Under the pieces are notes generated by a model that had not been told where the DNA came from, made no database searches, and was given only the letters and a program-made list of their open reading frames with translations. A DNA stretch of 64,000 nt from Plotosus lineatus (Eukaryota > Chordata > Actinopteri > Siluriformes > Plotosidae), in assembly GCA_024760905.1 (NCBI GenBank), contig CM045733.1, positions 28,016,001 to 28,080,000 of the forward strand. Direction: 5' to 3'. Below are positions 39,101 through 48,822 of this stretch, piece after piece; the stretch's first letter is position 1, and each line of letters starts with the position of its first letter. The translations under genes and the position numbers were made by a program.

Positions 39101-42100
39101 CCATATAAGTTAACATTTTGTGTCAAACTTTAGCCTGAGGTTAACATTTTACTATAATTTTACTCTACTGAAAAACAGTGCTTTCTGTTTAATGTCTGAA
39201 GTTCCAGGAAGCCACCCGGTGGTCATGCTTCAAGGTTATGATGAATCAGGAGGGATTAATGTGATGTGTGAGTCCAGAGGCTGGAATGCTGAACCTGAGA
39301 TTATGTGGCTCGACGAAGAAGGAGTGATTCTGTCTGCTAAAGATACACATATAAATCGAGACATTAATGGTGTTAGTGTCAAACAACAAATCACTGTTTA
39401 TGATTCCACTGAATCCAACAGGTTTTTCTGCAGACTTCGGCAAAAGCATCACATGATGGAAACACAGATTATAATTAATAGTAAGTATCATTGATTAAAA
39501 CCTCTTAGATTTACATTGAAATTTAAAAATTCTCCTGTCTTCATTACACATGATTTAATTTCTAATAAAACTGGACATGATAAATGCACTATTTTTTTTT
39601 TTTTCTTTTAATTAAGGCGAATGCATTACTTTTAGTGTATAATTAGTGATTCTGTTGTTCCCCTGCAATGGCCTGGCAAGCTGTCCAGAGTGCACTCTAC
39701 TCTCGCCCAGAGTCGGCTGAGATGGGTGCCAGCCTCCTCACAACCCTAATGAGGATTAAGCAGTTCAGAAAATGAATTAATGAATGAATTTGCTGTGCTT
39801 TTATCTCTAAGAGTCTGTTTTGCATTTATTAATGATTTTTGTTGTCTAAGAGGCCTCTAACACCATGGACTTTGTTTTATTTAAGGTGAGGTCTTCAAAA
39901 TTTGGAAATACCGCAATGTTTATATAGGCCTTCTTGGAGCAGGGCTACTTGCTGTTGCAGTGATGGCATATGTAATTTTCCATGACAAAAAAGGTAATGT
40001 TGCGATCATAAAATCTCTGTCTTAATTTTACACAGGAATGGTACAATCTCTTTGAACCCTGGAACATTGTGGGAACTAATACAGATGCTCCCCAACTTAC
40101 ATGTTAGTTCGGTTCTGGACGGTCGACCGTAAGTTGAAAAAAAAAAACATAACTTGTTACTATATGTTCCAGTGACGTATGATGTTCATACTGTACTATA
40201 CATCCATAAATCCCATTACCATAGCTCATAAAAGACCCCTAAATCAATCATTATAAACATAACATTGTAAAATAATATCAAATATATCAAATAATCTTCT
40301 TCTTCTTCTTCTTTTTCTTTCGGCTGTTCCCTTCAGGGGTCGCCACAGCAAATGATCTGCCTCCATCTCTCCCTATCCTCTGCATCTTCAACTCTTACTC
40401 CAACGACCTTCATGTCCGCCTTCACCACATCCATAAATCTTCTCTTTGGTCTTCCTCTGGGCCTTCTGCCTGGTAGTTCCAACCTCAGCATCCTACTACC
40501 AATATACTCACTATCCCTCCTCTGTACATGTCCAAACCATCTCAATCTAGCCTCTCTGACTTTGTCTCCAAAACATCTAGCATGTGCTGTCCCTCTGATG
40601 TACTCGTTTCTGATCCTATCCATCCTCGTTACTCCCAAAGAGAACCTCAACATTTTCATCTCTGCTACCTCCAACTCTGACTCCTGTCTTTTCCCCAGTG
40701 CCACTGTCTCTAAACCATACAACATCGCTGGCCTCATCACCGTCTTGTACACTTTTCCCTTCATTCTTGCCGATACTCTCCTATCACACATCACACCGGA
40801 CACTTTTCTCCATCCATTCCAACCTGCTTGCATGCGCTTCTTCACCTCTTTTCCACACTCTCCATTGCTCTGGATTGTTGAGCCTAAGTACTTAAAATCC
40901 TCCACCTTCTTTATCTCTGCCCCCTGTAACCTCATCGTTCCTCTTGGGTCCTTGTCGTTCACACACATGTATTCTGTCTTATTGAGACTAACCTTCATTC
41001 CCTTCTTTTCCAGGGCATACCTCCACCTCTCTAGAATTTCCTCCACTTGTTCTCTGCTCTCACTACAGATCACGATGTCATCTGCAAACATCATAGTCCA
41101 TGGAGATTCTTGTCTAACCTCGTTTGTCAGCCTGTCCATCACCATAGCAAATAAGAAGGGGCTGAGAGCTGACCCTTGATGCAGTCCCACCTTCACCTTG
41201 AACTCTTTTGTCACACCAACAGCACACCTCACCACTGTCTTACATCTCTCATACATGTCCTGCACCACTCTAACATACTTTTCTGCCACTCCAGACTTCC
41301 TCATACAATACCACAGTTCTTCTCTCGGCACCCTGTTATATGCTTTCTCCAGATCTACAAAGGCACAATGCAGCTCCTTCTGGCCTTCTCTATACTTCTC
41401 TATTAACATCCTCAAAGCAAACACTGCATCTGTGGTGCTCTTTCTTGGCATGAAACCAAACTGTTGTTCACAAATGCTGACCTCTGCCCTTAGTCTAGCT
41501 TCCACTATTCTTTCCCATAACTTCATTGTATGGCTCATCAACTTTATCCCTCTGTAGTTGCCACAACTCTGTACATCTCCTTTGTTCTTAAAAATGGGCA
41601 CAAGCACACTTCTCCTCCATTCCTCTGGCATCTGCTCACTTTCTAAGACCTTGTTGAATATTCTTGTCAGAAAATCTACTGCTACCTCCCCTAGACACTT
41701 CCATACCTCAACTGGTATGTCATCAGGGCCAACTGCCTTTCCATTCTTCATCCTCTTCAATGCCTTCCTCACTTCTCCCTTACTAATCTTTGCTACTTCC
41801 TGGTCCTCAACGGTCACCCCTTCTACTCTTTTTTTCTCTCATTTTCCTCATTCATCAGCTCTTCAAAGTACTCTTTCCATCTTCCCAACACACTTCTGTC
41901 ATCAGTCAATACATTTCCCTCTCTGTCCTTCATCACTCTAACTTGCTGCACGTCTTTCCCAGCTCTATTTCTTTGCTATGCTAACCTGTATAAATCATTT
42001 TCTCCCTCCTTACTGTCCAACCTATCATACAAGTCATCATACGCCCTCTGTTTGGCCTCTGACACTGCTACCTTCACCTTACGCTGGGTCCCCCTGTACT

Positions 42101-45100
42101 CCTGTTTACTCTCTTCGGTCCTCTCTGTGTCCCATTTCTTCTTAGTTAACCTCTTCTTTTGTACACACTCCTGCACTTCCTCATTCCACCACCAAGTTTC
42201 CTTATCTACTTTCCTTCCAGAGGACACACCAAGTACTCTCCTACCGCTCTCCCTGATCACATTGGCTGTGGTTGTCCAGTCATCTGGAAGCACTTCCTGA
42301 CGACCCAAAGCCTGTTTCAACTCCTCCTTGAAGACAACACGACACTCTTTTTCAGCTTCCACCACTTTGTCTTCTGCTCTGCCTTTGCCTTTTTCACCTT
42401 TCTCACCATCAGCGTCATCCTGCAAACCACCATCCTATGCTATTTGGCAACACTCTCACCCACTACTACTTTGCAGTCACTGACTTCCTTCAAATTACAT
42501 CGCCTACACAAGATGTAGTCTACCTGTGTGCTCTTACCTCCGCTTTCATAAGTCACCCTATGCACCTGTTTCTTCTTGAAGAAAGTATTCACCACAGCCA
42601 TTTCCATCCTTTTTGCAAAATCCATCAACATCTGTCCTTCTGCGTTCCTGTCCTGAATACCAAACCTGCCCATCACTTCCTCGTCCCCTCTGTTGCCTGC
42701 ACCAACACGTCCATTGAAGTCTGCCCCAATGACCACTCTTTCACCTCTGGGGTACTCTGCATCACTTCATCTAACTCACTCCAGAATCTCTCCTTCTCTT
42801 CTAGCTCACATCCTGCCTGTGGGGCATAAGCACTAACAACATTGACCATCACGCTTTCAATTTCTAACTTAAGACTCATCACTCTGTCTGACACTCTTTT
42901 CACTTCTAGAACATTCCTGACAAACCCCTCCTTCAAGATGACTCCTACTCCATTTCTCTTCCCATCCACACAATGATAAAACAGCTTAAACCCTGCTCCT
43001 AAGCTTTTAGCTTTGCTTCCTTTCCACCTGGTCTCCTGAACACACAGTATGTCCACCTTCCTCCTCTGCATCATGTCAGCCAGCTCTCTACCTTTTCTTT
43101 GCATAGTTCCAACATTCAAAGTCCCTACTCTCAGTCCTAGGCTCACACCTTTCCTCTTCTCTCTCTCTGCCTACAGACACGCCTCCCGCCTCTCCTTCTT
43201 CGACGTCTTCGACCAACAGTAGTCCAATTTCCATCAGCACCCTGTTGATTGACAGCACGGTCATTGTTAACCCGGGCCTCGACCAATCCGGTATGAATTT
43301 TGTTTTGACCATTTGCATTTTTAATGTGGCAGAAGTTTTACGCCGGATGCCCTTCCTGTCGCAACCCTCTGCATTTATCCGGGCTTGGGACCGGCATAAG
43401 GGGGAGAGACACTGGTTAGTGCGCCCGCCTCATGGCTGCATTATCAAATATATCAAATAATATCAACATGAATTAAAAAAAAATGAAATTCCAGCAAAAT
43501 CATTTCAAATAGATAAATTTTAATCAAATTCACTCATCAAATATCAAATACAGTATCAAATCTAACCTTTAACATTCTCTATGATGCATTCTTTCTGCTT
43601 GTAAATGGTTCCGATGGTCGACACAGCCATTTGGAAGAAACGTGCAACATTCACGTTTTCCACCAACATCAATTTTCTTGATAATAGCCATCTTCGTTTC
43701 TAACGAGATGGCTTGCCGCTTTTTCTGATTACCACTATCACTAGTACATGGGAGACCTTGCCGGTGATGTCAGATTTCTTTATGAAACTCACCAAAGGTT
43801 CCGATATGTTCTGAGTCTGTTTGCCGATTTTCACCTCAAATTTCACAATCTTTTCTAGCCATTCCCACTTAAACTTATTCTTAACATCCTTATCTATTTC
43901 TGACATGCGGGATTCCATTTCTTTCATTAAAGTTCGCACCATTTTAAACACAACACGCTGCAAATTTGCATTGAGCCGAGTCACTTTACATGAAGCTGAG
44001 CCGAGTCACTTTACATGAAGCTTAAAACAGCCAATCAGCACTTACAATATGTGAGGCGCTCCGCTTGAGCTTGAGACAAAGCGTGGGTTATACGGACTTC
44101 CGGTCTTTCAAGTGAGCAAGGGTGCCGTTGAATACTTGTTTAGTACTCAGCCTGCTCTGATGTGAATCACCATCAGAGTGGAGAGTGCTTTCTTTTCTGG
44201 ATTAGGGTTTTCATTCATTTTACAACTCTCTTTGCTTAACTGAGTATGCATAGTAGATTGCGCCAACCGAGCAGATAGTTAATTCAGTCTTGGGAAAACC
44301 GGAAATTCCGGCATATGCCGGAAAACTTGCACCCATGCTCGTAGGCTTACGCTTCTGACCAACCATATTTGCTTAGGGTTCAAAAATCCACAACACAGTG
44401 TAAACACAAAGATAACAGAGGCGACGTCTTAACACAAGGGTAACACGCAGTGAACTGGGAAGAAATAGGGGCACCTTCAAGTCTGTCATTTGTAAACAAT
44501 GGATGCAGCGTCATTGCGTCATTACATCAGCGTACTACCTTGGTACGTCTCGTACTGCAGAGAGCATGCTAAACTCAAAATTTGACATAATTAAAAAAAA
44601 AACAAACAAACATAAAATTGAAAAAACGTAAAACTAATAAATGTAAGTCGGGGAGCGTCTGTATTCAGTTCAGCATCCACTGAACCTGATCTGTTTAATT
44701 GTTTTGGTTCTACATGGAAACAAGCAGAAAAGCACATTATAATGAAAATGTTATGGTTCATTTGTTTTACATATGACAATTGAAAAAAAAAAAATAGACA
44801 AGTGAACTTGAGCATGTATGTGAGCAGATGGTTTTATCTCTTATAATATAGGAAAAAACGTGAATGAAAATAATATTTTTATAATTAATATTTATACATA
44901 TTAGCACTAATTCTGAGGCAGTTCAGCTGAGCTCTGCACTTTGAGCTGGTTACTAGCTCTATGTAGCTAAGTATGTATGCTTGCAGGAGTATTTATTTAT
45001 TTATTTATTTATTTATTTTTTGCATTTTACTCTGTCACAAATTAAAGTAAGAAAGCAAACTTAATCTGCATTCTGTAAAGGTGCATTGGTATACACTGTG

Positions 45101-46592
45101 GGAAGCACAAGAATAACATCAACAGAAACACAAAAATGAGATTATGGTTTATCTTATTATTTAAAAGTATGGGGTGTTCACACTGCTTACTTGACAAACA
45201 CTGAGTATGCGTTTTTGATTCAGTCATTATTCATTTAGAATTCGGATTTTTAATTCCAAGATAGTAGGCCAATCACATTGTGCCCTTCTTGTGTAATACA
45301 GGCCATCACAGGGCAGAAACGAGCTGACAACTATGCAGCCTACTCTTGATGAAAGTCAGTGATGGTTATTTTATGGCCTCATACCATAGACATTGAGAGA
45401 CTGCCCTGAGTGGCTGTACTGGGGAATAGCAGTGACAACCCATTGAGAGTGGGGCATGAACCCATGACCAGTAATCAAGCACCCTAAAACCTGGCCACCA
45501 CTGTGTGTGGTAAACGTGCTGGATCACTGATCCCAAGGTTGGGGGTTCAAGCTTCACTCAACTCAGGTTGTAACTGTCTCCCCAGTGCAGCTAACTGGCT
45601 TATCAAAGGCTGACCATGTGTCTCACTGTCTATGGTGTGAGGCAAGTAAAAGAACCATTGCTGACTTTGACAAGCGTAGCTGCAAAGCCGTCAGCGTTTT
45701 TCCGCCCTGCGATGGCCTGGCGAGCTGTCTCGGTGTACCCCGCTCTCAACTCGAGTTGGCTGAGATAGGCACCAGCCTCCCCGTGACCCTAATTTGGATT
45801 AAGTGGTTACAGAAAATGAACAATAACGTCATAATATAACTTATATATATATATATATGGTATGCCCATCTTTTCTACTTTGTAAAATATGTTGAGAAGA
45901 AGATATATAAAGCTAAATATGCTGAGCTATTCAATACATACTATGGATAGTTATAAAATCGTATTAAGTAGTATCTTACATGTGTTTCTGGTAATCTAAT
46001 ATCATTTTCTTTTTCTCTGTTTAGAGCTGCAGAGACAAAGAGAGAAGTATGGTAATTATCTCTGACTTTGTGAAATTTCGAAAACAGATCAATTAAATAT
46101 GTATTTATCAGTAAGGGATATTCAGTTAGCCTTATTGCATACTCCTAATCTTTTTAAATGTATATTTAATTTAGTAATTTCTTTTATTTTACATTTTGCT
46201 ATATTTATGGTTAAAATCTAGAGATAGAATTTAACCTAATTTAGTTTATACTTTCAGTCATCTTTGTTGTTGTGTAAATATTATGTCATTAATAATAATT
46301 CTGTGGTTTTGTTTTATTAACTTGTTGAATGAAATAGTTTTTGCATGAACTACTATAAAATACTGTATTGTTTCTTGCGATACAGATTTCATAAAAAAGA
46401 AGATGTTTGCAGGTCAGAAAAAATTAACCTTTTTTATATTTTTCACATAGTTAAATTCAAGTCCTTGCCTTATTAGTATAATCTGTGTGGGCATGTGCGT
46501 GTGTGCGTGAGCGAGCGAGAGAGAGAGAGAGTGTGTGTGCGTGTATGTGTGTGTGTTTGTGAGTGTGAGTGGGTAGGTGAGTGAGTGAGTGT

Positions 46593-46670
<78 letters not shown>

Positions 46671-46712
46671 ATATGTGTGTCTGTCTGTTTGTGTGTGTGT
46701 GTGTGTGTGTGG

Positions 46713-46776
<64 letters not shown>

Positions 46777-46810
46777 AAGAGAGTGTGTGTGTGTGTGGGT
46801 GTGTGTGTGT

Positions 46811-46881
<71 letters not shown>

Positions 46882-47524
46882 TGTATGTATGTGTGGCTTA
46901 TTAATGTGCAAAGACAATTTCACTGAATGATGTACCGTTAATGTTTTGTTGTTTTGTTGAATGAACGGTGTCTATGTTTTAGTGGCTGTGACTTTAGATG
47001 CTGATTCAGCTCATCCAGAACTCATAGTCTCTGCTGATCAAAAAGAAGTGACACATGGAAACACAAGTCAGGATCTTCCTGATACACCAAAGAGGTTTGG
47101 TTTTAAATGTGTTGTGGGACAGCATTTGTCTTCAGAAAAATTCTACTATGAGGTCCAGGTCAGAGGGAAAACTTCATGGGTGTTAGGAGTGATCGATGAG
47201 CAGCTTGACAGGAAGAACCGTTTTAAAGCAGATCCTAAGAATGGATTATGGTTGATTAAACTTCACAATGAGAATAAGTACTATGCTCTTGCTAAACCTC
47301 AAAATGTCTCTCTCTCACCAAGAAAGAAGGTGGAGAAGGTGGGGGTGTTTGTGGATTATGATGAAGAGCTGGTTTCCTTTTATGATGTGGAGGACAACTC
47401 TGTTATCTACTCTTTCAATGGTCAGTCTTTGCCTTCGAAACTCTGTCCATATTTCAGTCCTGGTAATAATAAAGATGGTGAAAATTCAGCACCACTGATT
47501 ATCACAGCTGTTAGCAGAGAATGA
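27005..47524 (+). CDS. butyrophilin-like membrane protein (IgV-IgC-TM-PRY/SPRY), spliced gene
   Basis: Seven exons join 27005-27059, 32557-32913, 39202-39480, 39886-39993, 46025-46051, 46386-46412 and 46983-47524. They give 1395 nt, 464 residues and a stop, and every intron is GT-AG and phase 1. The order is signal peptide (1-18), IgV (about 24-137), IgC-like (139-230), transmembrane helix (about 242-262), a short basic linker and intracellular PRY-SPRY/B30.2 (about 288-464). This is the classical butyrophilin layout. Such proteins are type I receptors of the B7-related family; mammalian members act in T-cell regulation and phosphoantigen sensing through B30.2. Fish members are numerous and mostly unstudied, so ligand and exact role are unknown here. 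One N-glycosylation site (N101) is seen. Introns 1, 2 and 4 are swollen by transposons. Confidence 0.9.
27163..27400 (-). mobile_element. SINE with L2-type tail, headless, in intron 1
   Basis: On the minus strand it runs from the core ('cagtgcagctaactgggtta') through 'agaaccattgctgac' into the L2-like tail (gatggcctgg ... cagaaaatgaataaatga). The tRNA head is missing. It faces the next SINE in inverted orientation. Confidence 0.75.
27411..27690 (+). mobile_element. SINE with RTE-type tail, headless, in intron 1
   Basis: It has the same core as its inverted neighbour but continues into 'ggaagggcatccgacgtaa' and the RTE tail (ctgtggggcccctcgg ... gaaaagaaaagaag). The two cores (27319-27400 and 27422-27510) can pair as a hairpin in the pre-mRNA. 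Confidence 0.75.
27691..28494. other. intron 1 DNA, A-rich in its second half
   Basis: An 'aacaacaac' run near 28225 and A-rich DNA to 28494. Minus-strand frames are low-complexity. Nothing else recognised. Confidence 0.45.
28495..29322 (+). repeat. 820-bp duplicated segment, copy 2 (intron 1)
   Basis: Near-identical partner of 23774-24594, in the same orientation and 4.7 kb downstream. This copy is not flanked by hAT sequence. It has about 11 extra bases ('gttgacccttg') near 29217. A short frame ending VTLVKN has no recognisable domain. Confidence 0.85.
29391..29565 (+). mobile_element. SINE fragment with L2-type tail
   Basis: It starts inside the core (catgtaaaagaaccattact) and runs through 'ccctgcgatggcctggcg' to 'ttacagaaaatgaacga'. 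The head is missing. Confidence 0.75.
29700..29931 (-). mobile_element. SINE fragment with L2-type tail
   Basis: On the minus strand it runs from 'ctgggttatcaaaggcc' to the tail with 'ggattaagcggttcaaaa'. Headless. Confidence 0.75.
30145..30270 (+). mobile_element. L2-type SINE tail remnant
   Basis: 'ggcctggcaagcagtccag' through 'gaatacatgaatgaataaa', tail only. Confidence 0.65.
30507..31324 (+). mobile_element. Tigger-like element with helix-turn-helix remnant, intron 1
   Basis: The ends cagtggtacctcaccttac and ggtgaggtatgactg are inverted and flanked by TA (30505, 31325). Near 31060-31165 the + frame reads [18 protein letters not shown], a stop, then [14 protein letters not shown], matching the pogo/Tigger CENP-B-type DNA-binding helix-turn-helix. 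Two ATTGG motifs and a CA tract (30914-31017) are inside. Confidence 0.8.
31356..31840. mobile_element. MITE, 'cagggatccctc' family, intron 1
   Basis: The left end cagggatccctcgctactt and the right end agtgagggattcctg are inverted. Size 485 bp. Interior 'gccacaaaaacaaggcc' is shared with the 47673 copy. Confidence 0.75.
31903..31972 (-). mobile_element. RTE-type SINE tail scrap
   Basis: Only the tail is left: 'cttcttcttttccttttgg' through 'cagcgaatcatctgatt'. Confidence 0.65.
31973..32556. other. end of intron 1
   Basis: AT-rich, with a (GT)n run at 32357-32414 about 140 bp before the IgV exon. Nothing else recognised. Confidence 0.6.
32557..32913 (+). CDS. exon 2: IgV domain
   Basis: Residues 19-137. 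Canonical Ig cysteines are C44 (in [10 protein letters not shown]) and C119 (in SDGGKYKC), with the core tryptophan W59 in VEWLKL. The DxGxYxC signature is clear. The acceptor is at aatcag|aa and the donor at aga|gtaaga; both junctions are phase 1. N101-V-S is a possible N-glycan site. The length is usual for a butyrophilin IgV exon. Confidence 0.93.
33411..35437 (+). pseudogene. RTE-type LINE fragment in sense orientation, intron 2
   Basis: Sections match the LINE from the C-terminal end of the endonuclease ([13 protein letters not shown]) through [55 protein letters not shown] and RPRGRPK. Several frameshifts and stops and a gap are present. It ends before the LINE 3' tail. Confidence 0.88.
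35532..35739. mobile_element. small hAT MITE with perfect target duplication
   Basis: Ends cagtggtttccaacc and, on the other strand, caagggctcccaacc. Flanked by the identical 8-mer gactaagc at 35524-35531 and 35740-35747. Size 208 bp; no coding capacity. Confidence 0.88.
35990..36300 (-). mobile_element. decayed tRNA-SINE with L2-type tail and inner (CA)n
   Basis: Carries 'gcagagtacgccctgctgg', then a CA run (36094-36153), then 'tctttggactatggcagg' and 'ctagaacacaggatg', in the order of the common teleost tRNA-SINE seen at 52276, inverted. Confidence 0.55.
36301..36628. other. unrecognised intron 2 DNA
   Basis: AT-rich, nothing recognised. Confidence 0.4.
36629..37925. mobile_element. candidate DNA element with G-run ends, intron 2
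   Basis: The left side 'gcataggctgg ... ggggggtgcaca' and the right side 'tgtgcacccccc ... ccagcctacgcc' are inverted. No clear target duplication. A SINE (37401-37632) is nested inside. No transposase found. Confidence 0.35.
37401..37632 (-). mobile_element. SINE with RTE-type tail, head-truncated
   Basis: Well-kept tail (cctttcggctttttccc ... gcgaatcatctgatt) and the 'ttggatgcccttcctgtca' block; truncated inside the core at 'ttatcaaagg' (complement). Confidence 0.85.
37926..39201. other. intron 2 DNA with a loose direct repeat
   Basis: Segments 38264-38355 and 38397-38505 share an order of phrases (aa-gc-gttaattt, aaaagcactgactga, gaatgtgtg, gtta-catg), suggesting an old duplication of about 130 bp. 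The rest is unrecognised. Confidence 0.35.
39202..39480 (+). CDS. exon 3: IgC-like domain
   Basis: Residues 139-230 start [17 protein letters not shown]. Cysteines C160 (VMCESRGW) and C214 (RFFCRLRQ) with W173 (PEIMWLD) follow the butyrophilin membrane-proximal Ig pattern, C-x-S-x-G-W then P-E-x-x-W. The acceptor ctgaag|tt and the donor ata|gtaagt keep phase 1. Confidence 0.93.
39661..39785 (+). mobile_element. L2-type SINE tail in intron 3
   Basis: 'cctgcaatggcctggcaagc' through 'cagttcagaaaatgaatta'. It makes up about a third of the 405-bp intron 3. Confidence 0.75.
39886..39993 (+). CDS. exon 4: transmembrane segment
   Basis: Encodes [11 protein letters not shown] and then a hydrophobic helix ([21 protein letters not shown], about residues 242-262; single-letter run given once) followed by basic HDKK as a stop-transfer. 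It is 108 nt, bounded by tttaag| and g|gtaatg, phase 1 on both sides. Confidence 0.9.
40296..43441 (-). mobile_element. full-length RTE-type LINE with 20-bp target duplication
   Basis: The 20-mer tatcaaatatatcaaataat occurs at 40276-40295 and again at 43442-43461, directly flanking the element. Length is 3146 bp. The 5' region of about 300 bp carries 'ggaagggcatccggcgtaa' (minus strand). The 3' UTR is only 37 bp and ends in GAA-type units. One frame with endonuclease then reverse transcriptase and a very short 3' UTR are typical of the RTE clade. It is antisense to the host gene. Confidence 0.92.
40333..43146 (-). pseudogene. RTE LINE endonuclease-reverse transcriptase, frameshifted
   Basis: The product would be an APE-type endonuclease plus reverse transcriptase driving target-primed reverse transcription. 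Endonuclease blocks: [22 protein letters not shown] (catalytic Glu), [11 protein letters not shown] and STQVDYILC. Reverse transcriptase blocks: [81 protein letters not shown]. The C-terminus is [15 protein letters not shown] ... CGDP. Four frame segments (42673-43146, 42440-42736, 41976-42425, 40333-41817) show three frame shifts. The last coincides with an A-run one base shorter than in the 16470 copy. Confidence 0.9.
44662..45295. other. intron 4 DNA, AT-rich
   Basis: Contains a TTTA run near 44992-45020; nothing else recognised. Confidence 0.45.
45296..45505 (-). mobile_element. SINE (inverted partner), intron 4
   Basis: On the minus strand: the tRNA-like head starting near 45505, the core, then the start of an L2-type tail (ctgccctgtgatggcc). 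It abuts the next SINE head to head. Confidence 0.7.
45507..45832 (+). mobile_element. SINE with L2-type tail, intron 4
   Basis: Decayed head (B-box-like 'gggttcaagcttc'), core 'cagtgcagctaactggctt', then 'gccctgcgatggcctggcg' and the tail to 'ttacagaaaatgaacaa'. With the previous SINE it forms an inverted repeat with arms of about 180 bp and almost no spacer. Confidence 0.8.
46025..46051 (+). CDS. exon 5: 27-nt microexon
   Basis: Encodes ELQRQREKY (with the preceding g) between the acceptor ttctctgtttag| and the donor g|gtaatt. Butyrophilin genes are known to carry very short in-frame exons between the membrane segment and B30.2; this is the same type. Phase 1 on both sides, so it can be skipped without a frameshift. 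Confidence 0.75.
46386..46412 (+). CDS. exon 6: second 27-nt microexon
   Basis: Encodes DFIKKKMFA between gatacag| and g|gtcaga, phase 1 on both sides and the same length as exon 5. The donor is less consensus than the others, so its use is less certain. Confidence 0.6.
46494..46880. repeat. long compound (GT)n/(GA)n tract in intron 6
   Basis: Nearly 390 bp of GT and GA runs start 81 bp after exon 6 and end 102 bp before the SPRY exon. Long open frames through it are artefacts. Confidence 0.97.
46983..47524 (+). CDS. exon 7: PRY-SPRY (B30.2) domain and stop
   Basis: Starts [17 protein letters not shown], the PRY motif (LDxxTAHP type). [24 protein letters not shown] and [17 protein letters not shown] follow, the three hallmark SPRY motifs. 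It ends [11 protein letters not shown] then TGA. The acceptor is ttttag|tg, phase 1. Length is about 180 residues, normal for B30.2. Fish B30.2 domains often vary in the loops, so ligand prediction is not possible from sequence. Confidence 0.95.
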
Positions 47525-47635
47525 GAGCACTGAAAGGAGGCGTTTAAGAAAGTATGAATTTATGAAAGAGTATTCTTCATAATTTTATAAAAATATTTTA
47601 ATAATATTGTTTGCTATTAAAATCAACTTAATCAA

Positions 47636-47641
47636 AATAAA
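47636..47641 (+). terminator. polyadenylation signal AATAAA
   Basis: A canonical AATAAA lies 112 bases after the stop codon, just before a MITE. This fits a short 3' UTR. Confidence 0.7.
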
Positions 47642-47672
47642 GTCAACTGGCTTGTTTATCATGAAATATATA

Positions 47673-48095
47673 GAGGGATCCCTCGCTACTTCGCGCTTCA
47701 ATTCATGCGACTTCAGTGCATTGCGTTTTTTTTTTTTTTTTTTTTTTTTAATATTCATCGAATTAAAAAATAAGGAAAATGCCACAAAAACAAGGCCAAT
47801 TATGCAAAAAAATGCCAAACAAAAAACAATCCAAAACCCCCCATCAAAACTACTTACATTTTTGTGAGGTTGCATTTGAGTGTGTGCATGCACATCTGCG
47901 TTTTCTTTTATTTATTTACATCTTATGCTTAATTTTTTAATGTTTAATTGTTATTATAAGCATTTATAGCATTGAATATGTATTTATTGAAATTATATAC
48001 ACATATACATGTACGTATACATCAGTTGGGGGGGTATTCAGTGGTCACGGGGGGGATCTTGGTCCCAATTAATCTCGGACAGTGAGGGGTCCTTG
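47673..48095. mobile_element. MITE, 'cagggatccctc' family, just past the gene
   Basis: The ends gagggatccctcgctact and agtgaggggtccttg are inverted, with TA on both sides. Interior 'gccacaaaaacaaggcc' equals the 31356 copy. It starts 31 bp after the polyadenylation signal. Confidence 0.8.

Positions 48096-48822
<727 letters not shown>

Larger units (their letters stand above)
40082..44661 (-). mobile_element. Tigger-like element split by a full-length RTE LINE, intron 4
   Basis: The ends cagatgctccccaacttac and gtcggggagcgtctg are inverted, with TA at 40080 and 44662. The LINE occupies 40296-43441. Beyond it, near 43600-43730 on the minus strand, one frame reads [13 protein letters not shown] after a KRRA-like start. 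A shifted frame then reads [19 protein letters not shown]. This is a frameshifted Tigger helix-turn-helix. Without the LINE the element is about 1.4 kb, like the copy at 62607. Confidence 0.8.
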
